11,993 nucleotides of DNA. Source: an uncultured Gammaproteobacteria bacterium (GTDB taxonomy: Bacteria > Pseudomonadota > Gammaproteobacteria > Pseudomonadales > Pseudohongiellaceae). This document shows positions 1-7,711 of the stretch, piece by piece (within the stretch, counting starts at the first letter, position 1; every line of letters begins with the position of its first letter). The stretch is taken from the NCBI GenBank assembly GCA_903889815.1, contig CAISYX010000314.1, positions 1 through 11,993 of the forward strand, written 5' to 3'. Both the position numbers and the translations under genes were made by a program. The notes under the pieces were generated by a model. The model was not told the origin of the DNA. It did not search any database and saw nothing but the letters and a program-made list of their open reading frames with translations.

Positions 1-275
1 CCGGGAATGAGTGTCTTGCCTTCGCCGTCAATGACGGTTAGCCCCTGAGTGTCTGGCAATGGTTCATCGGCCGCAAAAACGCGGTCTATCGTCGCTCCTG
101 TGAACTGCAGAGCCGAGAATGTTACGAGTTCACGCTGCCCATTCACTGTGTAGCCATGCACATCGGTGATCAAGGTGGTCTGTGCCTGCGCGAGTCCGAA
201 CATGCTTAGAAAGGAGGCAGCGGCAATGGCCCTTGCAACAGTTTTTGCCAGGGGAGAATCCAGGTCGAAGTACAT
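1..275 (-). CDS. Exported amidohydrolase family protein, N-terminal fragment (cut by window edge)
   Basis: Only the first 91 codons are present and the gene continues beyond the left edge. The visible protein opens with a signal peptide: a hydrophobic stretch around residues 13-28, then a small-residue site ending LAQAQ near residue 32. After it comes a short beta-rich segment and then VIDGEGKTLIPG, the strand-turn that in metal-dependent amidohydrolases (imidazolonepropionase-like, COG1228 type) leads directly into the metal-binding HxH motif. That motif itself lies off the window, so metal ligands and substrate cannot be judged. In this superfamily such exported enzymes hydrolyse amide or cyclic C-N bonds, for example in peptide-like compounds. 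The ATG at 273-275 has a GGAA element about 7 bases upstream. The gene is divergent from the VOC gene at 414. The family call is fairly sure; the specific function is unknown. Confidence 0.8.
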   Translation of the reverse strand, partial: MYFDLDSPLAKTVARAIAAASFLSMFGLAQAQTTLITDVHGYTVNGQRELVTFSALQFTGATIDRVFAADEPLPDTQGLTVIDGEGKTLIP

Positions 276-331
276 GTTGAATTCCGTTATGAAAAGGTGT
301 GAAGGTCTGGATATGCGGCAGAAGCATTCCA

Positions 332-361
332 TTGTGTGAGCGCGCCACTGCGCGCTATAGT
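332..361 (+). promoter_or_regulatory. Candidate sigma-70 promoter for the VOC gene
   Basis: TTGTGT (332-337) and TATAGT (356-361) are separated by 18 bases. Each matches the sigma-70 consensus at four or five of six positions. Transcription would start near 368, leaving a leader of about 46 bases before the ATG at 414. This is a motif match only. Confidence 0.4.
339..356. promoter_or_regulatory. Inverted repeat in the divergent promoter, possible operator
   Basis: AGCGCGC and GCGCGCT form a perfect 7-bp inverted repeat with a 4-base spacer. It occupies the spacer of the plus-strand promoter and lies just downstream of the minus-strand -10, a position where a bound protein could block both. 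The arms are simple GC alternation, so chance is possible, and no known regulator is recognised. Confidence 0.3.
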
Positions 362-382
362 CCGAGCGCAATCCCGCGCCAA
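354..382 (-). promoter_or_regulatory. Candidate sigma-70 promoter for the amidohydrolase gene
   Basis: Read on the minus strand, TTGGCG (382-377) is followed after 17 bases by TATAGC (359-354). Transcription would start near 347, giving a leader of about 72 bases. Its -10 uses the same TATA as the plus-strand promoter, so polymerase could not occupy both at once. Motif match only. Confidence 0.35.
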
Positions 383-401
383 ACTCAATTGAATCCGTCT
401 C

Positions 402-407
402 GGGTGA
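402..407 (+). promoter_or_regulatory. Ribosome binding site deciding the VOC gene start
   Basis: GGGTGA lies six bases before the ATG at 414. It abuts the alternative ATG at 408 with no spacing, which favours 414 as the start. Confidence 0.5.
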
Positions 408-413
408 ATGATA

Positions 414-1481
414 ATGAAAACAACAAATGAATACACGCCCCATCACGACGCTGAAATCTCCATCCAGGAACCACTGCGTCGGCGCTTGCTGCAATTTCTG
501 GCATTGAGCCCTCTGTCTCTGAATGTCAGTGCGCAGAACTCACCTTCGAGCATTGCAGTCGAAAAGCTGCACTGTTTCGCACTTCGTGTCACTAATGTGC
601 AGCGCTCACTGGACTTCTATCAGTCGTTGTTTGGTATGCCTGTTCAGGCTCGCAATGGTGACGCGATTTGTCTGCGCATCGGAGAAGGTCCTCAGTTCCT
701 GTCGCTGCAGCCCTGTCTCCCGGGAGAGGCGCCGGGTATCAATCATATTGGCCTGAGTGTTCCGCCAAGCCAGGCTGGCACTATTTCGGTGCAGCTCGAA
801 GCGCAAGGATTGCAACGTGCGGCCCAGCCACCGGCCAGTGAAGCCTTGTTGAATGCAGCCATGCACTACTGGGCCGCAGGCAGCGCTGATGCTGGTGTGT
901 TTTTTACTGACCGTGAAGGTTTGTTGCTGCAGCTTTGCAGCAACACCTTCTGTGGATCAGCCAATGGTGACTGCGATACGCTCGAGGCGGCACCGGCTGG
1001 CGGGTTGCTGCAATTGCAGGAAATCAATCATTTCACCAATTACATGACACATGCTCCCGCCGCCAATCAGTTCTACATGGATCTTTTCGGTCTGCGTTAT
1101 CAGTCATACCAAGGGCCAACAATGCCCACTATCGGTGTGGGGGATGGCCGTCAATTCCTGATGTTTGTAGGCGGGGCACAGGAGGGAGTGCCCAGCAATC
1201 CAGCGCGTATTGATCACGTCAGCCTCAGTGTCACCGATTTCAATGTTGAACGGATACTGGCAGTGCTCACGGAGTTTGGTCTTTCTGCACGGCAGGACAC
1301 TGCTGTGACGCCAGCAATGTCGCACTGGATAAGTTTGCGCATGCCCAATCGTGGTGGTGCGGAAGGAGGTACACCCGAGCTTTATTTTTCTGACCCAGAT
1401 GGACTGCATATTCAATTGCAACATGTGGATTACTGCGGAGGAGGAGGTTACCTTGGCGACGATTGTGCGCCCCTGGAATGA
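414..1481 (+). CDS. Exported protein with two VOC (glyoxalase/dioxygenase-fold) domains
   Basis: The product is 355 aa from this ATG; an in-frame ATG at 408 is possible but has no ribosome-site spacing. An N-terminal segment LRRRLLQFLALSPLS (21-35) followed by VSA-Q looks like a signal sequence, perhaps a poor twin-arginine one. Two vicinal-oxygen-chelate domains follow, about 49-180 and 202-340, each with the familiar pattern of a first-strand His, RSLDFYQSLFGM-like helix, a second His (INHIGLSV, IDHVSLSV) and a D-x-[DE]-G-L turn. Candidate metal ligands are His53, His111 and Gln173 in domain 1, and His206, His268 and Gln334 in domain 2. The third ligand is usually Glu, so Gln in both is notable. 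Each domain ends in a Cys-pair tail, CG...GDC (180-187) and CG...GDDC (341-351). No substrate can be assigned. It may share a transcript with the DUF5916 gene downstream. Confidence 0.85.
   Translation: MKTTNEYTPHHDAEISIQEPLRRRLLQFLALSPLSLNVSAQNSPSSIAVEKLHCFALRVTNVQRSLDFYQSLFGMPVQARNGDAICLRIGEGPQFLSLQPCLPGEAPGINHIGLSVPPSQAGTISVQLEAQGLQRAAQPPASEALLNAAMHYWAAGSADAGVFFTDREGLLLQLCSNTFCGSANGDCDTLEAAPAGGLLQLQEINHFTNYMTHAPAANQFYMDLFGLRYQSYQGPTMPTIGVGDGRQFLMFVGGAQEGVPSNPARIDHVSLSVTDFNVERILAVLTEFGLSARQDTAVTPAMSHWISLRMPNRGGAEGGTPELYFSDPDGLHIQLQHVDYCGGGGYLGDDCAPLE
915..950 (+). other. Strong hairpin-forming inverted repeat inside the VOC gene
   Basis: A perfect 10-bp inverted repeat (922-931 with 936-945, loop GCTT) is extended by five further pairs (GAGG-side 915-919 with 946-950) across a two-base bulge. 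It sits in the codons for the end of the first VOC domain. No T-tract follows, so it is not an intrinsic terminator. It could be a by-product of coding for LLLQLCSN. Confidence 0.4.
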
Positions 1482-1595
1482 GAGAGTGTGACAATAGGTC
1501 ACTTTGGTGGACGCTTTGACGGCAGCCGTTTATCCTGCATCTTTTTTTCCATCTGAGTGTGGCTTGCTCAGCGTTATTCCTTAAAAATTCTACTC

Positions 1596-1602
1596 AGGGT
1601 GA
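1596..1602 (+). promoter_or_regulatory. Ribosome binding site deciding a TTG start
   Basis: AGGGTGA ends five bases before the TTG at 1608. Neither earlier candidate start in this frame (GTG at 1557 or GTG at 1599) has a comparable site upstream, so this decides the start of the DUF5916 gene. Confidence 0.55.
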
Positions 1603-1607
1603 AGCGT

Positions 1608-4031
1608 TTGAATTACCGAACTGCACTACCGGCAGTCATTGCCTGTCTGACCACCTCCAATTTACTTCATGCACAGAATGCCGCGGGCGGCGTGACTCCT
1701 GTGCAACTTGCGATAAACGACCATGAGACAATTGCTTTGCAGCGTCATGACCACAGTGACGCCGATGTTGATGTGGATGGTCGCATTGATGAAGCGGTGT
1801 GGGGGCGTGTTGATGCAATCAATCAGATGCGTGTCATTGATCCCGATACACTTGAAGGAGTGCCATACACCACGCTGGTGCGCTTCTTCTACACGGAGCG
1901 TGGTCTCTATGTGTCCTTCGATATGGAACAACCGGCTGAAAGCATCGTGCAGCGCATAAGCACGCGCGACAATCTGGCAATCAACCGCGACACCGTATCG
2001 ATGACACTGGATACCTCAGGCCAGGGCCTGTTTGGCTACTGGATGACGCTCGCGCTGGGAGACAATCAGGCTGACGGCACCATCCTTCCCGAGCGTCAAT
2101 ACTCCACTCAATGGGATGGCGCCTGGTACGGCGCTACGGCTCAGACGGATAGGGGCTGGTCTGCGGAATTCTTCGTACCATGGGGGCAGATGGCAATGCC
2201 TCGCGAGGATGGTGTTCGCAACATTGGCGTATACACCGAGCGCAAGGTCGCCTTTCTGAATCAAACCTGGGCCTGGCCGGCGATTCCCGAGTCCGACTCC
2301 ATTTTCATGAGCAATCTTCCGCTGCTGCAACTGGCAGGTGTCGATGTGCGCCAGCAGTGGAGCGTATTTCCTTACGCGTCTTCTACTTTCGACGAAATTG
2401 ACAGTGAAACCAACTACAAAGCCGGTTTCGATGTCTTCTGGCGACCTTCAAGCAATTTTCAAATGACAGCCGCCGTCAATCCTGACTTCGGCTCCACAGA
2501 GTCAGACAACGTGGTGGTCAATCTGACAGCCAACGAAACATTCTTCCCTGAAAAGCGCTTGTTCTTCCAGGAAGGTCAGGAAATCTTCAATACCACACCG
2601 CGTTCCACCGGCGCCAACGGCAAGCGGCTGTCCATCGTGAACACGCGACGCATTGGTGCACGTCCCAGAGCGCCAGCGCTGCCTGCCGGTATCAGCCTGC
2701 CCACGCGCGAACGCATTCGTCCAGCTGACTTGCTGGGAGCGGTCAAGATGACGGGGCAGGTTGGTGCCGTCCGTTATGGCGTGATGACAGCGATCGAAGA
2801 TGAAAGCGAGTTCGCCGCCGGCGGCCAGCGCTTCTCTCAGGATGGCCGTGATTTCGGCACTTTTCGCATGATTTACGAAGACAATATTGGCGCAGCATAC
2901 AGGGGGCTTGGGTATATGGGCTCACTCGTGCAGCACCCCGTTTCGGATGCTGAAGTGCATGCAGTGGATTTCCACTACCTGGTAACTGGTGGTCGCTGGA
3001 ACGTAGACGGTCAGATCATTTCCACCGATACCGACGAGCGGGGGCAGGGCAAAGGCGCATTTGCCGACATCGTCTACACTCCCCGTCAGGGCCTGCGTCA
3101 TACTTTCCAGATGACCTATCTGGACGAAAAATTTCATGTGAACGACTTCGGTTTTCAGGAGCGCAATGATTCCCGCGAGCTGTGGTACCGCTTCGAATGG
3201 GTGAAATCAGACCTGAAGCTGGTGCGCAACTTTCGTTTCAATCCCTTCCTGCGCTACGAAGAGAATTCCAACGGAGACCGCACCAACAATGCCTTCCCGG
3301 TACTCGCTGCCAATGTGACTCTTAACAATCTGGCCCGGGTCAATATCGGCCTCCAGCACTTCCCCAAGCGCTACGATGACCAGAACAGCTTCGGCAATGG
3401 CACCTTCGCGACAGCGGAGCGCAACAACTTCAACCTGAGCTACCAGACCAATACCGCACGTCCGGTCAGCTATACCGTGGGGATGAATACTTCAGGTGAG
3501 TTTGAAGGGGGAAATAGTGCAGGGGTCAACACAGGCATTACCTGGCGACCGCAGGACAATATTGCCCTGAATGCTGAACTCAGTTACGACGATCGCGATG
3601 GCTGGCTTCTGCACCAGGAACGTCAGAATTTTACGACATTCCAGGCAGAGCAGTGGCGTTTCGACATGAGCATGGACTACTTCCTGACCGCACGGCAGCA
3701 GTTGAGCATGTCCTTGCAGTGGGTAGGTATCGAGGCCGACGAAGATGAGTTCTACACATTGCCAGCGCACTTGCCGACCAAGAATCGCGACCTGGTAAAG
3801 CTGTCAGCCAAGCCGGCTGGCCCCACAGACAGTTTTGGATTGTCGCAGCTCAATTTCCAGATGCGTTACCGCTGGCAGATTGCACCCCTGTCGGATCTGT
3901 TCATTGTGTACACCAAAGGCGACAACAAACGCAGTGCGCTGATGGCCTTCGATGAACTGTTCGACAACTCCTGGGAGAACCCGCTGGGCAGCGAACTGGT
4001 AATCAAGCTGCGTTATCGTCTTGGGACCTGA
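1608..4031 (+). CDS. DUF5916 outer-membrane protein with CBM9-like N-terminal domain
   Basis: The product is 807 aa from a TTG start. That start directly precedes a good signal peptide (NYRTALPAVIACLTTSNLLHA, cleaved before Q23). A GTG at 1557 would add 17 residues but has no ribosome site. Residues about 52-235 resemble the family 9 carbohydrate-binding-like domain, with DGRIDEAVW near 58-65 and a WSAEFFVPW segment near 184-192. From about 250 the sequence has the DUF5916 pattern: NPDFGSTESD (291-300), then ETFFPEKRLFFQEG (310-323), then many alternating polar/aromatic strands typical of a beta-barrel, ending LVIKLRYRLGT. I infer an outer-membrane barrel with an extracellular or periplasmic sugar-binding-like module. 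The transported or bound ligand is unknown in this family. It lies 126 bases after the VOC gene on the same strand and ends just before a strong terminator. Confidence 0.92.
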   Translation: MNYRTALPAVIACLTTSNLLHAQNAAGGVTPVQLAINDHETIALQRHDHSDADVDVDGRIDEAVWGRVDAINQMRVIDPDTLEGVPYTTLVRFFYTERGLYVSFDMEQPAESIVQRISTRDNLAINRDTVSMTLDTSGQGLFGYWMTLALGDNQADGTILPERQYSTQWDGAWYGATAQTDRGWSAEFFVPWGQMAMPREDGVRNIGVYTERKVAFLNQTWAWPAIPESDSIFMSNLPLLQLAGVDVRQQWSVFPYASSTFDEIDSETNYKAGFDVFWRPSSNFQMTAAVNPDFGSTESDNVVVNLTANETFFPEKRLFFQEGQEIFNTTPRSTGANGKRLSIVNTRRIGARPRAPALPAGISLPTRERIRPADLLGAVKMTGQVGAVRYGVMTAIEDESEFAAGGQRFSQDGRDFGTFRMIYEDNIGAAYRGLGYMGSLVQHPVSDAEVHAVDFHYLVTGGRWNVDGQIISTDTDERGQGKGAFADIVYTPRQGLRHTFQMTYLDEKFHVNDFGFQERNDSRELWYRFEWVKSDLKLVRNFRFNPFLRYEENSNGDRTNNAFPVLAANVTLNNLARVNIGLQHFPKRYDDQNSFGNGTFATAERNNFNLSYQTNTARPVSYTVGMNTSGEFEGGNSAGVNTGITWRPQDNIALNAELSYDDRDGWLLHQERQNFTTFQAEQWRFDMSMDYFLTARQQLSMSLQWVGIEADEDEFYTLPAHLPTKNRDLVKLSAKPAGPTDSFGLSQLNFQMRYRWQIAPLSDLFIVYTKGDNKRSALMAFDELFDNSWENPLGSELVIKLRYRLGT

Positions 4032-4056
4032 ACCGTTAAGGAGTCATCCTGCAATG

Positions 4057-4085
4057 AAAAAGGCCCTCACGAAGAGGGCCTTTTT
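4057..4085. terminator. Bidirectional intrinsic terminator
   Basis: A perfect 12-bp inverted repeat (AAAAAGGCCCTC and GAGGGCCTTTTT) encloses a 5-base loop ACGAA. The GC-rich core is flanked by A5 on the left and T5 on the right, so it can end transcripts from both the DUF5916 gene (stop at 4031) and the convergent prc gene (stop at 4117). Confidence 0.93.
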
Positions 4086-4116
4086 CTTGGGTGGTCACTA
4101 TGGACAACAGGCTGAA

Positions 4117-6354
4117 TCAGAGGCTTGATGCGCTCAGATTACTCCCCGCGCTGGCATCGGCTGTCATCGGACTGCCAAGCATCTGGGCCATGTCGATCAG
4201 AATATAGCTGCTTTCCACTAGCAAAGGATCGTCTTCCTGCGCTTCCTCTTCAGCTGCAGTCTCTTCCGGAGTGGTGATTGCCACTGCATCGGGATCGAGC
4301 TCGTCTTCGGTAGGCTCTTTCCACTCTTCCATTGGCAGGCCTTTCAGGAACAGACGCATATTGTTGGCATTGAATTCCGCCAGACGGTTATCGTCACGCT
4401 CCTTGCGGACCGCTTCTTCATTCAACGAAAGAAGAGTGCGCTCTCGCATCTCGCGCGAGCGTTCAATCTGCTCTGCCAGGTAGATGAAATCCGGATCGCT
4501 GGACACACGCTCGTCGTGCTTGACTTGCAGGTCCGTCAGGATGTCCTTGATCGGGAAATAGGTGTTGTACTCCACTGGACGTACGGTGTCCCAGGGAAGG
4601 GCGCCGTCCAGATTGCTTTCGCCCATTTCTTCAATAGCCTGATAACGATCAGGGAAAAGAATATCGGGCATCACACCACGATGTTGAGTGCTGGCACCGG
4701 AGATTCGGTAGAACTTGGAGCGCGTCAGTTTCACCTGACCATACTCCATCGGGATGATTTCCTGCACGGTACCTTTGCCAAAGGTCTGGCCACCGAGAAT
4801 GATACCGCGCTGGTAATCCTGAATGGCACCCGCGAAGATTTCTGACGCTGAGGCACTGGCGCGGTTCACAAGAACGCCGAGCGGTCCATCGTATGTGACT
4901 TCCGGATTGCCATCGCCATAGGCTCGCACGAAGCCGTTGCGCAGACCGGAATAACGGATCTGCACGGTATTGCCGGTATCAATGAACAGGCCTACGAGAT
5001 CATTCGCTTCGGTCAGTGAACCACCGCCGTTGTCCCGCAGGTCCATCACAATGGCATCCACGCCTTCGGCCTTTAGTTCTTCCAGCAGTACTTTCACATC
5101 GCGCGTGGAACTCTTGTAATCGGGCTGTCCAGCTGAGGCCGCTTCGAAGTCGAAATAGAACGTGGGCAACTTGATGATGCCAACTTTGTAGACACCTTCG
5201 TTGTAGGTAACTTCCAGTACTTCTTTCTTGGCGGACTGATCTTCAAGCTTGACGGTGTCCCGGGTAATCGCGACGACGTGCGCCTGAGTTTCGCCTGTGG
5301 CTTCTGCCGGGATTACATTCAAGCGCACAACGGTGCCTTTTTCGCCTCGAATCTGGTCGACGACATCATCCAGACGCAAGCCGATCACATCTTTCATTTC
5401 GCCATCCGCGCCCTGCGCTATGCCAATGATTCTGTCACCTGCCTTCAATTCCTTGCCACGCTCCGCCGGGCCGCCCTTGATGAGTTCCACTACCTTGGTG
5501 TACTCCTCTTCGCTGGTCAGCTGGGCACCAATGCCCTGCAGAGACAGGCGCAGACCCATGTTGAAGTTCTCGGAGTCCCGGGGTGAGAAGTAACTGGTGT
5601 GCGGGTCAATGGTACTGGCCACTGTGGCCAGATAAGACTGGAAGACATCGCGGTTGTTGGTCTTGAGGACCTGATTCAGCTGGGTACGGTAACGCTTGCT
5701 GAGCCGCTCCTTGATTTCTTCGACTTCCAGATTGGCGAGCTTGAGGCTCAGAGCACTGTTCTTGACCCGTTGCCTCCACAGCTCATCCAGTTCGGCTGTT
5801 GTCAGCGCGTAGGGCGCTTCTTCCCGGTCGATTTCGATGCTTTCTTCGGCAGTGAAATCATAAGAAGGCAGATGGTTCTCAACCTGATCAATTGCATACA
5901 CGAGTCGTTCGAGCAGACGCTTGTGGTAAAGATTGTAGATCTCGAAAGCCGGATCAATGTTGGCGGATTTCAGTGTGTCATCAAGCGCGGTGCTGTAAAT
6001 GGACAGCGCGTCCACATCTTCCTGAAGGAAGTACAGTCGTGAGCCGTCCAGTGCCTTCATATAGGCATCAAAGACTTTGTCAGAGAACTGGTCGTCGAAC
6101 AGGACGCGGGAGTAATGCTTCTCTTCGAGCTCTGCAAGCAATTCAGCCGCGGTATTGCCATACACTTCCTCGGAAACAAGTGGCGCATACAGCGACTCGA
6201 CATCCAGCACTGGATTGAGGACTTCGGGCTCTTGCGCAAGGACCTGCCCTGCACCGCAGGCCAGTATCAGACTGATGGCCGTCGCCAGCTTTCGGTACGC
6301 TGCCAGCGTAAGGATTTCTGAGTGTCGGTCAAGAGTCAATTCAGATGTCTTCAT
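4117..6354 (-). CDS. prc: Carboxy-terminal processing protease Prc (tail-specific protease, S41)
   Basis: A 745-aa periplasmic serine protease. In other bacteria Prc/Tsp degrades proteins by their C-terminal tails and trims penicillin-binding proteins and cell-wall hydrolase systems. A signal peptide follows a long polar start (RKLATAISLILACGAGQVLA, 21-40). Next come the helical N-terminal domain with IDPHTSYFSP (249-258), a PDZ domain about 262-350 (SLQGIGAQL, GDRIIGI), and the S41 core. In the core are DLRDNGGG (438-445), Ser502 in SASASEIF, Asp513 in QDY and Lys527 in FGKGTVQ, at the spacing of the E. coli Ser/Asp/Lys set. The C-terminal DUF3340-like region is followed by an acidic stretch (about 680-710) and a Ser/Ala-rich end, making it longer than the E. 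coli protein of 682 aa. The ATG at 6352-6354 has GCGGA upstream; a GTG 12 bases earlier has no ribosome site. Confidence 0.97.
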   Translation of the reverse strand: MKTSELTLDRHSEILTLAAYRKLATAISLILACGAGQVLAQEPEVLNPVLDVESLYAPLVSEEVYGNTAAELLAELEEKHYSRVLFDDQFSDKVFDAYMKALDGSRLYFLQEDVDALSIYSTALDDTLKSANIDPAFEIYNLYHKRLLERLVYAIDQVENHLPSYDFTAEESIEIDREEAPYALTTAELDELWRQRVKNSALSLKLANLEVEEIKERLSKRYRTQLNQVLKTNNRDVFQSYLATVASTIDPHTSYFSPRDSENFNMGLRLSLQGIGAQLTSEEEYTKVVELIKGGPAERGKELKAGDRIIGIAQGADGEMKDVIGLRLDDVVDQIRGEKGTVVRLNVIPAEATGETQAHVVAITRDTVKLEDQSAKKEVLEVTYNEGVYKVGIIKLPTFYFDFEAASAGQPDYKSSTRDVKVLLEELKAEGVDAIVMDLRDNGGGSLTEANDLVGLFIDTGNTVQIRYSGLRNGFVRAYGDGNPEVTYDGPLGVLVNRASASASEIFAGAIQDYQRGIILGGQTFGKGTVQEIIPMEYGQVKLTRSKFYRISGASTQHRGVMPDILFPDRYQAIEEMGESNLDGALPWDTVRPVEYNTYFPIKDILTDLQVKHDERVSSDPDFIYLAEQIERSREMRERTLLSLNEEAVRKERDDNRLAEFNANNMRLFLKGLPMEEWKEPTEDELDPDAVAITTPEETAAEEEAQEDDPLLVESSYILIDMAQMLGSPMTADASAGSNLSASSL

Positions 6355-6403
6355 AGCGTTCCGCACCGTTGTTTTAGCTGCTCATTCGTGATTTCGATAA
6401 TGT

Positions 6404-6433
6404 CTTATAAACCATGCCATACCTGCATTTCCA
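6404..6433 (-). promoter_or_regulatory. Candidate sigma-70 promoter for prc
   Basis: On the minus strand, TGGAAA (6433-6428) and TATAAG (6409-6404) are separated by 18 bases. This predicts a start near 6397 and a leader of about 43 bases before the prc ATG at 6354. The -10 is good (5 of 6) and the -35 weak (4 of 6). Confidence 0.4.
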
Positions 6434-6495
6434 GCTTTTCATCTCATGTGTCGAGTCTACCCCTGTACATGGGATTCAGGAAGCTGCAATGGCGT

Positions 6496-7701
6496 TCACT
6501 CCTGTATCTTCTTGTGTCTCGCGCTGGCGTGGCGCTCGGCGCGCTCGACGTCAATGTAGCGGTCGGTAATGGCACTTGAACCGTGTCCTGCGTCATCGCG
6601 GACATGCTCGCGAGGGCGGTGTTTCACGTCCTCGGAAATTCCCGTGTGGCGCAGCCAGTGCACGGTCGCTGCAGAGAGTCGCTCGGCCTCTTCAATGAAA
6701 CCGTCTGAACGCAGCTTTTCTTCGGCTATATCAAAGCATTGCTGCACAATACCGCGAATCTGCCGGGTACTGGTGATGCCGCCATTTCCGCGGGTCTTGT
6801 GTATCAGCGGTGTAGCCTCGCCTGGCTGGGGCAGGGGGTGCATGCCGCGCGAAATGCGGTAGCGTCGCAGCGCGTCCAGCATGCTGTTGCTGACCGAAAT
6901 TTCACGCTCCTTGTTGCCTTTGCCTACGGTGAGGAACCACCAGTTGCCTTCAGCATCCCGTTGAAAATGTCCCATCTGGGGAATCCAGCGCGGCGTCTCT
7001 ACCAACTCTGATATACGCAGGTAGAGAGCAAAAAGCGCATTCATGATGAACAATGTGCGCTCATGCACAATCGGATTGTCTTTTGCCAGCGCCTCTGTGG
7101 TTTCTATCACGAAAGACCATTGTAGCGGCGACAGTCGCCGTACTTGAGTGGTGGACTGATGTTTGCGAATGAACTTGCTCTTCTGGCGAATCTGCGACAC
7201 TGGATTCGCGCTGATGTGGTTTTCCTGTATCAGAAACGAAAAATAGCTGCTCAACACGCTGAACACTGATTGCAGAGCTGACTGAGAACACGTGTAGGGA
7301 CCATTGGCACACACGTACGGGCGCCACTCCGGATTTGCCGCGCGTTCGCCGTTTCGGGTGATGAAACGCGCAACGTTCTTCTCTCCGATCCACGCAGGAG
7401 GAGGGTGCCGTGCGAACTCGAGATAGGACTCGATGTCTTCACGCTGAACGGTCGCAACGGCCTTGCCCGCGACCAGCCAGCACCACTGCAGGAAGTGCTC
7501 CAGCTCCCGACGATAGGTGGAGAATGTGTCTGGGCTGCCCCGATAGCTGTAGAGAAATTCCGACGCGAACTGGTAATCGGTGAGTGCATTTTCCAGTGGC
7601 GAATCCAAAAGATGATCCAGGTTCCGCAGTGGATGCCGGAAGGGATTCGGCATCTCTTCAAGAGTATCAAACAAGGGAGACGGGGCTTTGGATTTGCTCA
7701 T
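6496..7701 (-). CDS. Stand-alone tyrosine recombinase / integrase
   Basis: A 401-aa protein of the lambda-integrase/XerC-D superfamily, which cuts and rejoins DNA through a tyrosine-DNA intermediate. The N-terminal part (about 43-165) is a SAM-like core-binding domain, with TFSTYRRELEHFLQWC at 59-74 and an inserted PPPAWIG...WRPY segment at 100-129. The catalytic domain shows Arg229 (LRISELVE), Lys261 (VGKGNKERE), His348 and Arg351 (HWLRHTG), His373 (AGHGS) and Tyr382 (DRYID). The catalytic set is complete, so the enzyme is probably active. No excisionase, phage genes, tRNA or repeat pair flanks it, so it may be a resident chromosomal recombinase or the remnant of a small element. The ATG has no ribosome site. 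It is divergent from the phosphatase-like gene and lies upstream of prc on the same strand with a 141-base gap. Confidence 0.93.
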   Translation of the reverse strand: MSKSKAPSPLFDTLEEMPNPFRHPLRNLDHLLDSPLENALTDYQFASEFLYSYRGSPDTFSTYRRELEHFLQWCWLVAGKAVATVQREDIESYLEFARHPPPAWIGEKNVARFITRNGERAANPEWRPYVCANGPYTCSQSALQSVFSVLSSYFSFLIQENHISANPVSQIRQKSKFIRKHQSTTQVRRLSPLQWSFVIETTEALAKDNPIVHERTLFIMNALFALYLRISELVETPRWIPQMGHFQRDAEGNWWFLTVGKGNKEREISVSNSMLDALRRYRISRGMHPLPQPGEATPLIHKTRGNGGITSTRQIRGIVQQCFDIAEEKLRSDGFIEEAERLSAATVHWLRHTGISEDVKHRPREHVRDDAGHGSSAITDRYIDVERAERHASARHKKIQE

Positions 7702-7711
7702 CGTGAATCAT

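Noticed and set aside
130..348. 72-codon minus-strand open frame
   Set aside because: It overlaps the amidohydrolase start in another frame and spans the promoter region; the amidohydrolase frame has the signal peptide and family motif.
1104..1502. 132-codon minus-strand open frame
   Set aside because: Shadow of the second VOC domain with no recognisable features.
1488..1502. GTGAC-aatag-GTCAC inverted repeat after the VOC stop
   Set aside because: Only five base pairs per arm and no extension; expected by chance in a region of this size.
1519..1548. Possible terminator: short stems followed by a T7 run
   Set aside because: The stems are only four base pairs, too weak to call, and the T-run may instead belong to the leader of the DUF5916 gene.
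2814..2825. GC-only 12-base palindrome inside the DUF5916 gene
   Set aside because: It encodes Ala-Ala-Gly-Gly and is explained by GC-rich codons.
5599..6042. 147-codon open frame on the plus strand opposite prc
   Set aside because: It overlaps the conserved N-terminal Prc domain in antisense and shows no recognisable domain or ribosome site.
6466..6478. CCCTGTACATGGG near-palindrome downstream of the integrase stop
   Set aside because: The symmetry is broken by an extra base, and no matching copy is seen near the integrase start, so an att-site call is not supported.
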